Assembly: GCF_028736175.1 (NCBI RefSeq)
Contig: NZ_CP117880.1
Location: 3,472,001 to 3,536,000, forward strand
Origin: Sphingobacterium oryzagri
Lineage (GTDB): Bacteria; Bacteroidota; Bacteroidia; Sphingobacteriales; Sphingobacteriaceae
DNA length: 64,000 nucleotides
Direction: 5' to 3'
Shown piece after piece: positions 28,474 to 38,250 of the stretch. The position numbers and the translations under genes were made by a program. Numbering within the stretch: position 1 is the stretch's first letter; the number at the start of each line of letters is the position of its first letter. The notes under the pieces were generated by a model that ran no database searches, was not told the origin of the DNA, and saw only the letters and a list, made by a program, of their open reading frames with translations.

Positions 28474-30810
28474 TTAGAAACGGTAATTCAGATTTAAAGA
28501 CATGTTGGCGCCCTCTCCTTTCACATAGTTTGCATCTGTAGCGGCAAATTGGCTGTATACGGAATAATAATCTTCATTTAGTAGATTAGCTACGCCCAGA
28601 CCGACAGACCAATGTCTATTAATTTTGTAGCCTGCATTAAAATTCAGCATATCAACCGTCGTTACCGGACCTTGGTTTCCCAGATAAAGACCGTTGGCGT
28701 TTGGCAAGAACCGATCCCGATTGCCGGTGTGCACCCAGGATAGCTGCAAATCCAACGCCGCTGTCGGCAAATAGTTAATATAGCCTGTCGCTTTTGGCGG
28801 TCCGATACGCGCTCCGCTCAAATACGTTCGCGTACCGTCTTCTTCTTTTAATTTCCCTTCTACATAAGCGTATGTACCGCCTAGCGACCATTTAGCCGAT
28901 ATACGCGCGTCGACCGCTACTTCTACACCATGTATACGCTCGGGCGCCCGTTCCGGAAAGAAGTAACCGCGATCGTCAGCCGTTAAATTAACGCCCAACT
29001 TCGACGTACTGATAAAGTAAGCAGCAGAAAGATTAAAGATGCTGAACTGGCTGGAAAAACCAGCTTCATAATTGTTTGTCACAATCGGATCGGTCTGTAT
29101 ATTTGCTAAGTCACTATCGGTTGCATTCCGTACTATACGGCCCAATTCATTGATCGTAAATCCCTGCGAAAAGCTCACGAAAGGATTGAAGAACGCATAT
29201 TTATTAAACCGCAAACCGGCGTTAAATGTCGTGCCTCGATACGGTATTGTACCGCCTTCTACAGCGATACTGCCTTCTGTTCCCGGCCCGGTAGGCAATG
29301 TTTCGAAGTCATTGATCTTTACGGTAGCATCTTCATAACGCACACCGCCTTTAAAAACAAGATTTTCCAGCACATTTAAGGTCAGTTGCGCGAAGGGCGC
29401 ATAATTAAACATATCCATTTTCGGAACAAACACCCGGCCGTCGGTCAAATCTTGGTACGTTACGTCATTAAGCAAGTCGAGCCCGTATGTTACGCCGCCC
29501 AGCATTTGCCCCACGCGAAACGGCGTGTTTAGATCCACGCGAAATCCTTTCTTGTCAGAGTTGATTTGCGATTGGCCCGGTCCATACCAGGAATTTGCAC
29601 GCTCTACGTAGCGATTCATTGATCGAAAGGTGTTGTAATAGACCGAAGCATTTAGTGAGGTCTGCCCAAACAACTGCTGTTTCGCATAGGTCAACATCGC
29701 ATTGTGATTGTAGCTCGTTCCGGTATTTTCACCGGGGTCAATGCCGCGTACGCCAATCGTTGCATTTTGTCCATATTTCCCATTTTGGCTGATGTAACGA
29801 GCATCTTGCAAACTATTGAAGAAGTTGTAGACCAACGACAAGGACGAGCTTGGATCAATATCATAGCCCAGCTTAAGAAACGCGTTGTAGGAACGACTAT
29901 TGGAAAGACCATCCGTTTGCCCTAGCGGTACGCCATCGCCGTCGCGCTGTAAGCCGGTGTAGTCTACCGCGCCGCTCGCTGTATAACTAAACTTCTCTTG
30001 TCGACCATACAACGTCTGCGAAAACCGATAGCCTTCCGTCTCTTTATTATGATAGGGGTTTACCGTTCCGCGCAATGTGGTCAAGCCGCCAATCGCTTTA
30101 TCATCCGGACTATTTTTACGCGTGATGTAATTGATAATCCCGCCTGCCGATCCGTTTCCGTAAATAGACGTAGCCCCTTTGATTACTTCGACACGCTCGA
30201 TCACGCTCGGATCGATGGAACGAATATCGCGCGCACCATTCATCAAAGGTGTAGATTGCGGAATCCCGTCGATCAACACGAGCACTGCACGCCCCCGCAA
30301 TGTTTGTCCTGAGTTTGTGCCTTTGGGTGTCGCTACGCCCAATCCGGGAATCGTATTGCCCAATACGCTAGCAATATTGGTACTTATTTGGCTTTGCGCT
30401 TCAATCTCTTTAGCCGTTAATATCGATATGGATGAAGGAATATTGGCTAAACTTTCCGGTTTACGGCCAGCTGTAACGACCACCTCGTCTAGCTTTTGTT
30501 GATCGTGCATAGCGACCAGAATTGGCGCAGAAACGGTATCCAAATTAACGCGATGCATCCGTTCGGGGTAACCTGTATGCGATACACGAATGTGTACGGT
30601 CTTCGTTTGCGGGCGTGGAAAAAGCAAATGCCCTTGGCCATCAGTCAGGCCTTGTAATTTTCCATTAACCCAAATATTTGCATTAGCGAGTGATTTCCTA
30701 TCACTGTCTTTCACCTGTATGGCGATGTCCTGGGCGGCTACATAACTTCCCGAAGCGAGTAATAAAGTTGTAAGCAGTGGGTTTAGATACGTTTTTCTAT
30801 CAAACAACAT
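28474..30810 (-). CDS. TonB-dependent siderophore receptor
   Basis: 778 aa from ATG at 30810. That start gives the signal peptide MLFDRKTYLNPLLTTLLLAS; an upstream in-frame extension of 40 residues would bury it and was rejected. After the peptide come a carboxypeptidase-regulatory-like domain (about 28-105), the plug starting KLDEVVVTAGR, and a 22-strand barrel ending in LNLNYRF with the terminal Phe. The barrel resembles FecA/IutA-type receptors rather than SusC. It imports a ferric siderophore across the outer membrane, with the PepSY gene directly downstream. Confidence 0.92.
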   Translation of the reverse strand: MLFDRKTYLNPLLTTLLLASGSYVAAQDIAIQVKDSDRKSLANANIWVNGKLQGLTDGQGHLLFPRPQTKTVHIRVSHTGYPERMHRVNLDTVSAPILVAMHDQQKLDEVVVTAGRKPESLANIPSSISILTAKEIEAQSQISTNIASVLGNTIPGLGVATPKGTNSGQTLRGRAVLVLIDGIPQSTPLMNGARDIRSIDPSVIERVEVIKGATSIYGNGSAGGIINYITRKNSPDDKAIGGLTTLRGTVNPYHNKETEGYRFSQTLYGRQEKFSYTASGAVDYTGLQRDGDGVPLGQTDGLSNSRSYNAFLKLGYDIDPSSSLSLVYNFFNSLQDARYISQNGKYGQNATIGVRGIDPGENTGTSYNHNAMLTYAKQQLFGQTSLNASVYYNTFRSMNRYVERANSWYGPGQSQINSDKKGFRVDLNTPFRVGQMLGGVTYGLDLLNDVTYQDLTDGRVFVPKMDMFNYAPFAQLTLNVLENLVFKGGVRYEDATVKINDFETLPTGPGTEGSIAVEGGTIPYRGTTFNAGLRFNKYAFFNPFVSFSQGFTINELGRIVRNATDSDLANIQTDPIVTNNYEAGFSSQFSIFNLSAAYFISTSKLGVNLTADDRGYFFPERAPERIHGVEVAVDARISAKWSLGGTYAYVEGKLKEEDGTRTYLSGARIGPPKATGYINYLPTAALDLQLSWVHTGNRDRFLPNANGLYLGNQGPVTTVDMLNFNAGYKINRHWSVGLGVANLLNEDYYSVYSQFAATDANYVKGEGANMSLNLNYRF

Positions 30811-30823
30811 GAAGTTTTTTTTA

Positions 30824-30853
30824 TTTAGACTTGTTATAAAGTAGCCAAATATA
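30824..30853 (-). promoter_or_regulatory. Candidate promoter and Fur-like palindrome of the receptor operon
   Basis: On the minus strand TATATTTG (30853-30846) matches the -7 box TAnnTTTG; no good -33 box was seen. Just downstream is an imperfect 17-bp palindrome, TTTAGACTTGTTATAAA (30824-30840 on the plus strand), where an iron repressor could block initiation. Fur identity is inferred only from the position and the gene function. Confidence 0.4.
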
Positions 30854-30998
30854 AAAAAGTTTTGTGAGCTGGAGTGGCTTTTTTGCACGGAATGAGGAAA
30901 ACTTTGCCGCACCAAACTGGGTGATAGCAAAATAACGGCGTTAACAGCCCGCGCATCAGTGCACGTGCAATAAGCAAGAAAATATCAAAAATAAGTTA

Positions 30999-31871
30999 TT
31001 AATCAACCAAGGCTTTGGAAACTTCGATAGGCAAGTCAGATTCTAAAATAGAAGCTCCGTCGTCAAATACAGCACGGTAATGTTTGGCTCGATCGGCTGT
31101 ATCTGTTAATTTATCATAAGTTGGAGCTGTCGATATCATGCACATCACCCCTTTTTGCGTAAAGAAACGATGTACGGCTGTGTTGCTCTCCTGAAACTCC
31201 GACCCGATATAAACAATCATGCGGTCAATCGGCAAATCTGCTGCAACAAAATCTGCCAGTGCTTCTTTCGATTTGATATGCATGGAAATAAATTGCTCGG
31301 GATGGCTTTCGAGAAAAAAGCGAGCTTCGTCTACATTATGCACCGTTACCCAAACCCAGGCGTAGGCTTGATATTTTGCTAGGATAGCAGCGGTCATCGC
31401 CAGCGGCAGATCTTTTTTATCCAGGTTGAGTATGGTTTTTCCCTTTGCCCAGGCAATCATATCGTCCAAGGTGTTGATCGCATCATTGGTCGTATGACCT
31501 GCAGCATCTTTTAGACGAATATCTTTTAAATCCGCAAATAGATGTTCGCGCAGCAATCCGCTTCCGGTAGTTGTTCTATCCAGCCTGGCGTCGTGATGCA
31601 TCACGGCGACGCTATCTTTGGTCAATCGTGGGTCAACCTCAAAAATGGCCTGCGTATGTTTTAAAACATGTTCCATAGCGGCAATGCTGTTTTCGGGCAT
31701 GCCTGCTTCTTTCGTTCCGCGGTGGCCGCTAATAATCGGTGCTCCTACATTTACCTTAAAGTAATTATGCATTTCTTTGGCATTGGCAAAAGCCAGACGA
31801 TGGATTTGCTGCGCAGAAGCAGTTGTGCTAAACGTGAGCAACGCGAGGGTAAAAAGTATAGCTTGGTGCAT
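30999..31871 (-). CDS. Secreted glycerophosphodiester phosphodiesterase-family protein
   Basis: 290 aa, signal peptide ending ...TASAQ. The GDPD TIM-barrel signature is intact: ISGHRG, PENSIAAM, the metal-binding pair in FEVDPRLTKDSVAVMHHD, then LDRTTTGSG. The family hydrolyses glycerophosphodiesters to glycerol-3-phosphate and an alcohol with a divalent metal. The secreted location suggests scavenging phosphate or glycerol from lipid head groups. Single gene, divergent from the alpha-2-macroglobulin-like gene. Confidence 0.92.
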   Translation of the reverse strand: MHQAILFTLALLTFSTTASAQQIHRLAFANAKEMHNYFKVNVGAPIISGHRGTKEAGMPENSIAAMEHVLKHTQAIFEVDPRLTKDSVAVMHHDARLDRTTTGSGLLREHLFADLKDIRLKDAAGHTTNDAINTLDDMIAWAKGKTILNLDKKDLPLAMTAAILAKYQAYAWVWVTVHNVDEARFFLESHPEQFISMHIKSKEALADFVAADLPIDRMIVYIGSEFQESNTAVHRFFTQKGVMCMISTAPTYDKLTDTADRAKHYRAVFDDGASILESDLPIEVSKALVD

Positions 31872-31994
31872 GGCTTCAAAAATACCCGTCCTGCTATTAA
31901 ATAAATAATAAGTTATTGTTTATTTATCATGAATACCTGAGGTTTTTTTGGCTTTCATAGACGGTTAACGTTCCAATTCCAGGGTCAACCTCTG

Positions 31995-32028
31995 CAAAGA
32001 TATCCGTAACTTAAAATAAATAATCAAA
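31995..32028 (-). promoter_or_regulatory. Promoter of the glycerophosphodiesterase gene
   Basis: TTTG (32028-32025) and TATCTTTG (32002-31995) on the minus strand, 22 bases apart, about 125 bp before the start codon. The -7 half is perfect; the spacing is at the long end of what is known for Bacteroidota. Confidence 0.55.
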
Positions 32029-32113
32029 CCCCTTATGGAATTTGGTGAAAGCCTGCATCCGCCTAAAAACAAATAGGAATAATGCCTACATTTAAAACGA
32101 TATTCAATAGATT

Positions 32114-35100
32114 ATGAAACGAAACCTCTTGTTATTCTTGCTGCTTGCTCCAATTTTCTTGTTTGCGCAACAAACCATGATCCGACCGGAATTTGCGCAG
32201 AAATGGAAGAAAATCGACGAGCTCATCGCGATTGGCAACTTTGAACAAATATCGCCCTTACTCGCCGATATCAAGGTGATGGCCAAACGAAATAATTTTC
32301 GAGACGAGTACATCCGCGCCATTTTAGCAGAAACACGAACCTTGATGGTCAACAAAACGAAAGATGAGGCTTTCGATTATATCCAACAATATTTTGAAAA
32401 AAGCATACAGGAGGGCGATAGCGTACAACGCAGCATTGTCAAAAACTTCTACGCCTTATTTCTTTCTGAAAACAGACGATTATTTTCACCGGTTTCATCC
32501 AACAGCTTTATAAAAGCTACGGAACTGGAAAAACAAGAAACCATCGATGCTTTATTTCGCGCATCACTGGTTTCCAAAGACTTGTTGCAACGCGAGCATA
32601 CCCAACAATGGCCCGCCCTGTTTGAAGACAGCGGAAATATCGCTTTTATGCCGACCATCTACCACCTTCTAGCTTACCAATATCTGAACTTACTTGAACA
32701 AGCTGGACAAGATAAACGACCACAGTATGAAGCGCTTAAACGGGAAATACTTACCATAAACGATCAAAACGATTTCAGAGCAGCTTCGGCTTTTTTGCTA
32801 AGCGATAAGTTGGTTTCCGATAGCTGGAATATTCATCATCATATTCCCGAATTGTACCGCATCATGGAAAAGTATCCTAGCGATTATAATGCGTATATCC
32901 TGAGCAAAATCGCGAAAAATCTCATGGAGCGGGGCGATAACAAAGCGGCTATTTCATACGTTGATCAGGTACTACGTGACTACCCTAATGCAAGTTGGCA
33001 TGCCGAAGCCGCGAAAATGGCCAAACAAATCAAGGCGGTGACGTTGAGCGTGGAGCACGACCGAACCATCCCCGCACAGGCTTACCATCCGATCACCATG
33101 CAGACGAGAAATGTGGATAGCTTATACATCAAAGTGTTCCGTACGACCAACAGTGTGGACTTACCAGCGCAGCATTTTCTCGTGAAATATGATTCACTGA
33201 ACCAAAAAGTCCAATTAAATGCTCCACTATTGTATGAAGAAACGGTTGCGCTTCCACATTTTGAAGATTATGCAAACCATAACAGCATCTACAAAATAAA
33301 TCCCTTAACATATGGTCAATATACCCTGCTTGTGTCGAATAATGCTGCTTTTAAAGATGACGGCTTATACAACGAAGTAGCGAGCAGCTCGTTTACGGTT
33401 AGCGATGTGTTTGTCACGGCCATGTGCGAGGAACTTGACGAGCATAACGACAAAGCGCGCTTCCGTGTGCTATTGGTCGATCGAAAAAGTGGAGAACCGT
33501 ACGCGAATAAACGAGTGACACTTTACGAGACCAGTACAACAAGTAAGGCAAATAAAATACAAAGCTTTACCACGTCGAAAACGGGTGAATTTATGTATCG
33601 CACGAAAGAACGTAAAGATCGTGAGAACCTCGGAAATTATGATCTACTGCTACCCCAGGAAAATCAACTGGTTTCGTTGTTCGATCTCGAAATTCCCGAT
33701 TACTACCAGGATGATGAAGACATCGCGGATGAACTGGAAGGTGAAGAAACAGCGCTTACGTTGACCGATCGGGCAATATACCGCCCCGGGCAACAGGTTT
33801 ACTTTAAAACCATACTTTACAATAACAGTTTGGCTAACGGAAAAATTGTGACGCAGAAGCGCGTTACCGTATACTTGCATGATGCTAACGGACAAAAAGT
33901 AGATTCGTTGCAGGCCACGAGCAACCAATTTGGCTCGGTGAATGGTAAGCTTCAAATCCCTTCAAAAACGCTTAATGGCAGGTTTAGTTTACAAGTTTTC
34001 GTTGGCAAATCCGTGATGCCTTCCACATCGATTCAAGTGGAAGAATACAAAAGGCCAACATTCAGCGTAAATTTCGAAACTAATAAGGAGACGTACAAAC
34101 TGCGTGACACTGCTGTTTTTATTGGCCATGCCAAAAGTTTTGCTGGTGTTCCGATAGCACTGGCCAACGTGCGCTACACCATCCAGTTTCATGGACAATC
34201 TGGCAAATACCTTCGAAAAGAGGTGCTTGATACGATTACACAAACCGACCCGGAAGGCAAATTTTATATACGCATTCCGCTCACGGATAGTAGCATGCTC
34301 ACGACAGAAAGATTTTCGCTAAACTATAAAGCCGAGGTAACAAGTCCTTCCGGAGAAATGCAGTCGGCCGATGGCAATTATGTATATGCCAGCAAACCGT
34401 GGAACATACAAATCAACAGCGACATGTATGTTGCTGAAAAAAATTGGAGTACACTAGTAGTCGCTACCCGCAACCCTAACAATCAGCCTTTACCTATCAG
34501 CGGCGAAGTGCATATTTACAAAATTGCGGCGCCTCAAACCGTCATTCCTGATCGCCTGACAGATTATTTTGCTCGTGCTAATTATCATCTATTATCCGTA
34601 GACGACTATAAGCGCTACTTCCCGCAGCAATTTGACGAGCAATTGTTGAGCAAAGAAGAAGAGAAAACATTAATCAAGAGCTACCGGTTTGACACGCACC
34701 AAACTGATACGATCCAGCTAGACCGCGATCTTTTTTCCACCGGTAAATATCTTATAGAAGCCATTAGCGTGCAGGACAAGGATACAATACGCGCAACGAA
34801 CTACAAACAGGTATATGATACGGTAAGTCGCCGCATTACAGCCAACACGTTTTTAACTTATGCGTTGGATAGTAGCAGTTATGCTGTGGGTGATCGCGTC
34901 ACTATACGTTTTGAAACCGATTTGAAAGATGCCAGGCAACTCTTTATTTTTAGTAGTCGGCTCGGTATGATTACATCAACCAACTGCGTCGCAATTAAAA
35001 ACGGAAAAGCCGTCTACAGCTTTATCTTAAAAGAAGCGGATGCAACGGCGGCGCTTACATGGGATGTTTTACTGATTAAAAGCAATATGGCGGAGTTGAA

Positions 35101-38014
35101 AACGATCCGTATCCCAATCAAACAAAAAAACCGCCAATTAGGGATTGAAGCCTTAACCTTTCGTAACAAAATAACACCCGGAAAAGCTGAACAATGGCGC
35201 TTTAAAATTAAACAACAAGGGCAGATTATACCAGCGGAAGTCGCATTAAGTATGTATGATGCCTCGCTCGATGAGTTTGCTGCACATCATTTTCCGTCAG
35301 CATTTGAAAGGCCGTACCGCTATGGGTATCGCTATTACTCAGCATCCCTAAATTATATGGAAAATGACTTTTATAATGAAACCCGTAGCAATAGCATCTA
35401 TGCACGCAACCTTGATCAACCATCTTTAGTTGCAGAACTTCCTTTACCTCGCACGTATAATCTTTGGTATTCGGGCGGCCGTTTTACCAGCCGCTCATAT
35501 TCACAAGCTTTACAAGGCAAGGCTTTGGGTTTAGCCGTAGGCGATGAGTTATCATCACTTGACGAAGTGGTGGTGGCGGTACGCGGCTCGGCATCTGTAC
35601 CGCAAGCAACACAACCGCTTTTGGTGGTCGACGGTGAAATCCTGTCGCAAACCGATCTATCTAAGATACCGCCTGAAAACATCGCTAACATGACCATTTT
35701 AAAAGATGCAGCCGCGACCGCGATTTACGGTTCTCGGGGTGCAAACGGCGTGATCGTTGTTACCACCAAAATCGGGGCAAAAGCGCAAGAACAACTCAAC
35801 GCTGTTCAAGCGCGAAAGAATCTGCAAGAGACCGCCTTTTTCTTACCAGCACTTTACACCGACGCAAATGGAGATATTCTCGTCGAGTTTAACAGTCCAG
35901 AGGCCTTGTCGCGCTGGAAGCTGTTGCTATTTGCGCACAGCAAGGACCTCGACGCCGGCATGGAAACCTTTTTTACCCAAACGCAGAAAGAGCTCATGGT
36001 GAGCCCCAACATGCCGCGGTATTTTCGTGAAAACGACGAGCTGCTGCTCAAAGCGACCATCCAAAACTTGAGCGACAGTGCCCTTTCCGGCAATATTCGC
36101 TTAACATTTGTCGATCCGATGACGGATGAAGATATATCTGGCCGATTTTTGGACAAGCCTACACAGCAATTTGCTGTCGATCAAAAGAACAATCTGACCG
36201 TCTCCTGGAAAATAAACATTCCGACGGGTTTTCCGCATGTACAGGTCAACATTGTAGCAGCGACATCTACGTTTTCAGACGGCGAGGTTCACGAACTGGC
36301 CATCCTTCCAAACCGTGTGTTAGTTTCTGAAACCGAACCTGTTTTTCTACAGGAAAACGAGACGAAAGCATACCATCTTAACACCTCCAAACGGGAAAAC
36401 CTACAAGCTAAAATACAGCTGCAAAGCAACCCTATAATAGAAGTCATCGGTGCATTGGAATACCTTAAAAGCTACCCATACGAATGTACCGAACAACTGA
36501 GCAGCAAGTGGTTTGGATTAAAAATGGTGCAATACATCCAAAAACATTATCCGACGATTGCGCATTATTTCAACAACTTGCAAGAACAAGAAACCGGAAG
36601 TAAACTACGCGAAAACAGCCAGTTATCCGAGCTTACAGCAGAAGAGATGCCTTGGCTACGCGCGATACAAAGCGACGAGAAAAGGCTGCAAGCTTTGGCC
36701 GTACTATTCGATAAAAGCAGCGCTGTTGAGATCAACGAGATCGAGAAGAAATTACGGAAGCAACAACTGGAAAACGGCGCATTTCCGTGGTTTGATGGCG
36801 GAAGAGCAAACACCGACATTTCCATTCGCTTGCTGGAAATTTGGGGAAAAGTATGGAAACTAGACCAAGGCCTGGTATCTAGAGAAATGCGGCAGGTAGC
36901 GTTAAAACTTACGCAATATCTGGATACTACATCAAATGTATATAGTGATCAAGCGAGCAGTACGATCGCCTTAGATTATCTTTTTTCAAGACATTATTGG
37001 CATGGTCTCTACCCATTAGCCGAAAACCAACAAGCTTCTTTAGCCAATAAAATAAGTCAATCGCCCTTGCTCACAGCAAACCAAAGCGCAGGCATAGCAG
37101 CAAAAAGCTGGATCGTTAATCAGCTCTTCGGACAGGGCACACAGGCCGAGCAAATCAGAAACCGAATTAGACAAGAAGCTATACATGATCCGAAAAAAGG
37201 CATGTATTGGGAAAGCAATGACAAAAGGTACAACAGCGTGAGCATGCAAGCCTACCTGGTTGAGGCATACAAGCTAAACGATCCTAGCCGATTAAAAGCG
37301 ATTACACAATGGCTTTATTATGCTAAGCAAGCCAATAACTGGCAAACCACCTGGATGACCGTTGATGCTGTCTTTGCCTTGCTGTTAAGCAACGATCCAA
37401 AAGACTTTGCGATGGAAAATACGGTTTCCGTTTTTATCGACCAGCAACCGTTACCGTTAACGGCGGCAAGCCTCGGGCAGGTTGCCCACACGTTTGATCG
37501 TCAAGCTTTGGCTGATAATCTGGAGCTGACCGTTAAAAACGCCAACAATCGTGCAATATATGGCTATATAAATCAACAGTATTTTGCCAACGCAAACGAG
37601 CTGCCACCTTCGGTAAACAACCTCTCGATCAGTAAAGATTATTTAGTCGAGCGCGATGGCAAATGGATAACGGCAACGACAGCTAAACTTGGCGAAAAAA
37701 TAAAAATTCGTCTCACGGTGATCGCTGCTGATGCGTTTAGCAATTTGCACCTCAAAGATAGCCGACCGGCAGGCGTTGAACCTATTTATCAAGCGTCAGG
37801 CTACCGATGGTACCCAGGATATTATTTCAGTATGAAAGATGCTTCAACAAATTACTTCTTCGACCGCCTGTCGAAAGGTAAACATGTATATGAGTATGAA
37901 GTCAAAGCCAACAATGTCGGTACTTTCCAGTCGGGCATGAGCACCATTGGGTCGATGTATGATCCATCTGTACATGCACGAGCGGCCGCCGTGCAGCTCG
38001 AAATCATCGAGTAA
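32114..38014 (+). CDS. Giant alpha-2-macroglobulin-like protein with SusC-like plug insert
   Basis: 1966 aa, signal peptide MKRNLLLFLLLAPIFLFAQ. Residues about 30-330 are helical repeats, followed by MG-type beta domains; MG2 shows LTDRAIYRPGQQVYFKT near residue 550. The thioester-type motif ECTEQ (Cys1458) lies at the start of the C-terminal helical TED-like domain. Around residues 1138-1223 is a segment typical of TonB-receptor plugs: LDEVVVAVRG, PLLVVDGEI, ILKDAAATAIYGSRGANG. That segment is unrelated to macroglobulins. The family traps proteases or works as periplasmic matrix protein. The plug-like insert may mediate contact with a receptor or TonB; this is inference. Monocistronic, no PBP1C gene nearby. 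Confidence 0.9.
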   Translation: MKRNLLLFLLLAPIFLFAQQTMIRPEFAQKWKKIDELIAIGNFEQISPLLADIKVMAKRNNFRDEYIRAILAETRTLMVNKTKDEAFDYIQQYFEKSIQEGDSVQRSIVKNFYALFLSENRRLFSPVSSNSFIKATELEKQETIDALFRASLVSKDLLQREHTQQWPALFEDSGNIAFMPTIYHLLAYQYLNLLEQAGQDKRPQYEALKREILTINDQNDFRAASAFLLSDKLVSDSWNIHHHIPELYRIMEKYPSDYNAYILSKIAKNLMERGDNKAAISYVDQVLRDYPNASWHAEAAKMAKQIKAVTLSVEHDRTIPAQAYHPITMQTRNVDSLYIKVFRTTNSVDLPAQHFLVKYDSLNQKVQLNAPLLYEETVALPHFEDYANHNSIYKINPLTYGQYTLLVSNNAAFKDDGLYNEVASSSFTVSDVFVTAMCEELDEHNDKARFRVLLVDRKSGEPYANKRVTLYETSTTSKANKIQSFTTSKTGEFMYRTKERKDRENLGNYDLLLPQENQLVSLFDLEIPDYYQDDEDIADELEGEETALTLTDRAIYRPGQQVYFKTILYNNSLANGKIVTQKRVTVYLHDANGQKVDSLQATSNQFGSVNGKLQIPSKTLNGRFSLQVFVGKSVMPSTSIQVEEYKRPTFSVNFETNKETYKLRDTAVFIGHAKSFAGVPIALANVRYTIQFHGQSGKYLRKEVLDTITQTDPEGKFYIRIPLTDSSMLTTERFSLNYKAEVTSPSGEMQSADGNYVYASKPWNIQINSDMYVAEKNWSTLVVATRNPNNQPLPISGEVHIYKIAAPQTVIPDRLTDYFARANYHLLSVDDYKRYFPQQFDEQLLSKEEEKTLIKSYRFDTHQTDTIQLDRDLFSTGKYLIEAISVQDKDTIRATNYKQVYDTVSRRITANTFLTYALDSSSYAVGDRVTIRFETDLKDARQLFIFSSRLGMITSTNCVAIKNGKAVYSFILKEADATAALTWDVLLIKSNMAELKTIRIPIKQKNRQLGIEALTFRNKITPGKAEQWRFKIKQQGQIIPAEVALSMYDASLDEFAAHHFPSAFERPYRYGYRYYSASLNYMENDFYNETRSNSIYARNLDQPSLVAELPLPRTYNLWYSGGRFTSRSYSQALQGKALGLAVGDELSSLDEVVVAVRGSASVPQATQPLLVVDGEILSQTDLSKIPPENIANMTILKDAAATAIYGSRGANGVIVVTTKIGAKAQEQLNAVQARKNLQETAFFLPALYTDANGDILVEFNSPEALSRWKLLLFAHSKDLDAGMETFFTQTQKELMVSPNMPRYFRENDELLLKATIQNLSDSALSGNIRLTFVDPMTDEDISGRFLDKPTQQFAVDQKNNLTVSWKINIPTGFPHVQVNIVAATSTFSDGEVHELAILPNRVLVSETEPVFLQENETKAYHLNTSKRENLQAKIQLQSNPIIEVIGALEYLKSYPYECTEQLSSKWFGLKMVQYIQKHYPTIAHYFNNLQEQETGSKLRENSQLSELTAEEMPWLRAIQSDEKRLQALAVLFDKSSAVEINEIEKKLRKQQLENGAFPWFDGGRANTDISIRLLEIWGKVWKLDQGLVSREMRQVALKLTQYLDTTSNVYSDQASSTIALDYLFSRHYWHGLYPLAENQQASLANKISQSPLLTANQSAGIAAKSWIVNQLFGQGTQAEQIRNRIRQEAIHDPKKGMYWESNDKRYNSVSMQAYLVEAYKLNDPSRLKAITQWLYYAKQANNWQTTWMTVDAVFALLLSNDPKDFAMENTVSVFIDQQPLPLTAASLGQVAHTFDRQALADNLELTVKNANNRAIYGYINQQYFANANELPPSVNNLSISKDYLVERDGKWITATTAKLGEKIKIRLTVIAADAFSNLHLKDSRPAGVEPIYQASGYRWYPGYYFSMKDASTNYFFDRLSKGKHVYEYEVKANNVGTFQSGMSTIGSMYDPSVHARAAAVQLEIIE

Positions 38015-38213
38015 GCCCGCCAGCTTAACGGACAAAAACGAGAATCTAAAAAGGCGAGGAAAGCAGTTCATTTCCCCGCCTTTTTCGTATTTAAACATAG
38101 AAAAGAAGATAGCTAGGCTGTGATCTGCAAGCATAAGCAATCCTTTCAACAATTTTTTTGAACGCGACATAAACGTAGCTGGCTATTGAGGCACGGGCTC
38201 GTTAAATTTTCAT

Positions 38214-38221
38214 TATCTTTG
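38214..38221 (+). promoter_or_regulatory. -7 element deciding the start of the DEAD-like gene
   Basis: TATCTTTG matches TAnnTTTG and ends on the first base of GTG 38221. Transcription would begin a few bases downstream, leaving the GTG at 38251 as the first usable start. A TTG at 38186-38188 is 25 bases upstream, longer than usual spacing. Confidence 0.5.
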
Positions 38222-38250
38222 TGGTTTGGTATTCAATTAAACATTCTGCC

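Noticed and set aside
30811..30930. 40-residue N-terminal extension of the siderophore receptor
   Set aside because: It would place the signal peptide internally and cover the promoter region.
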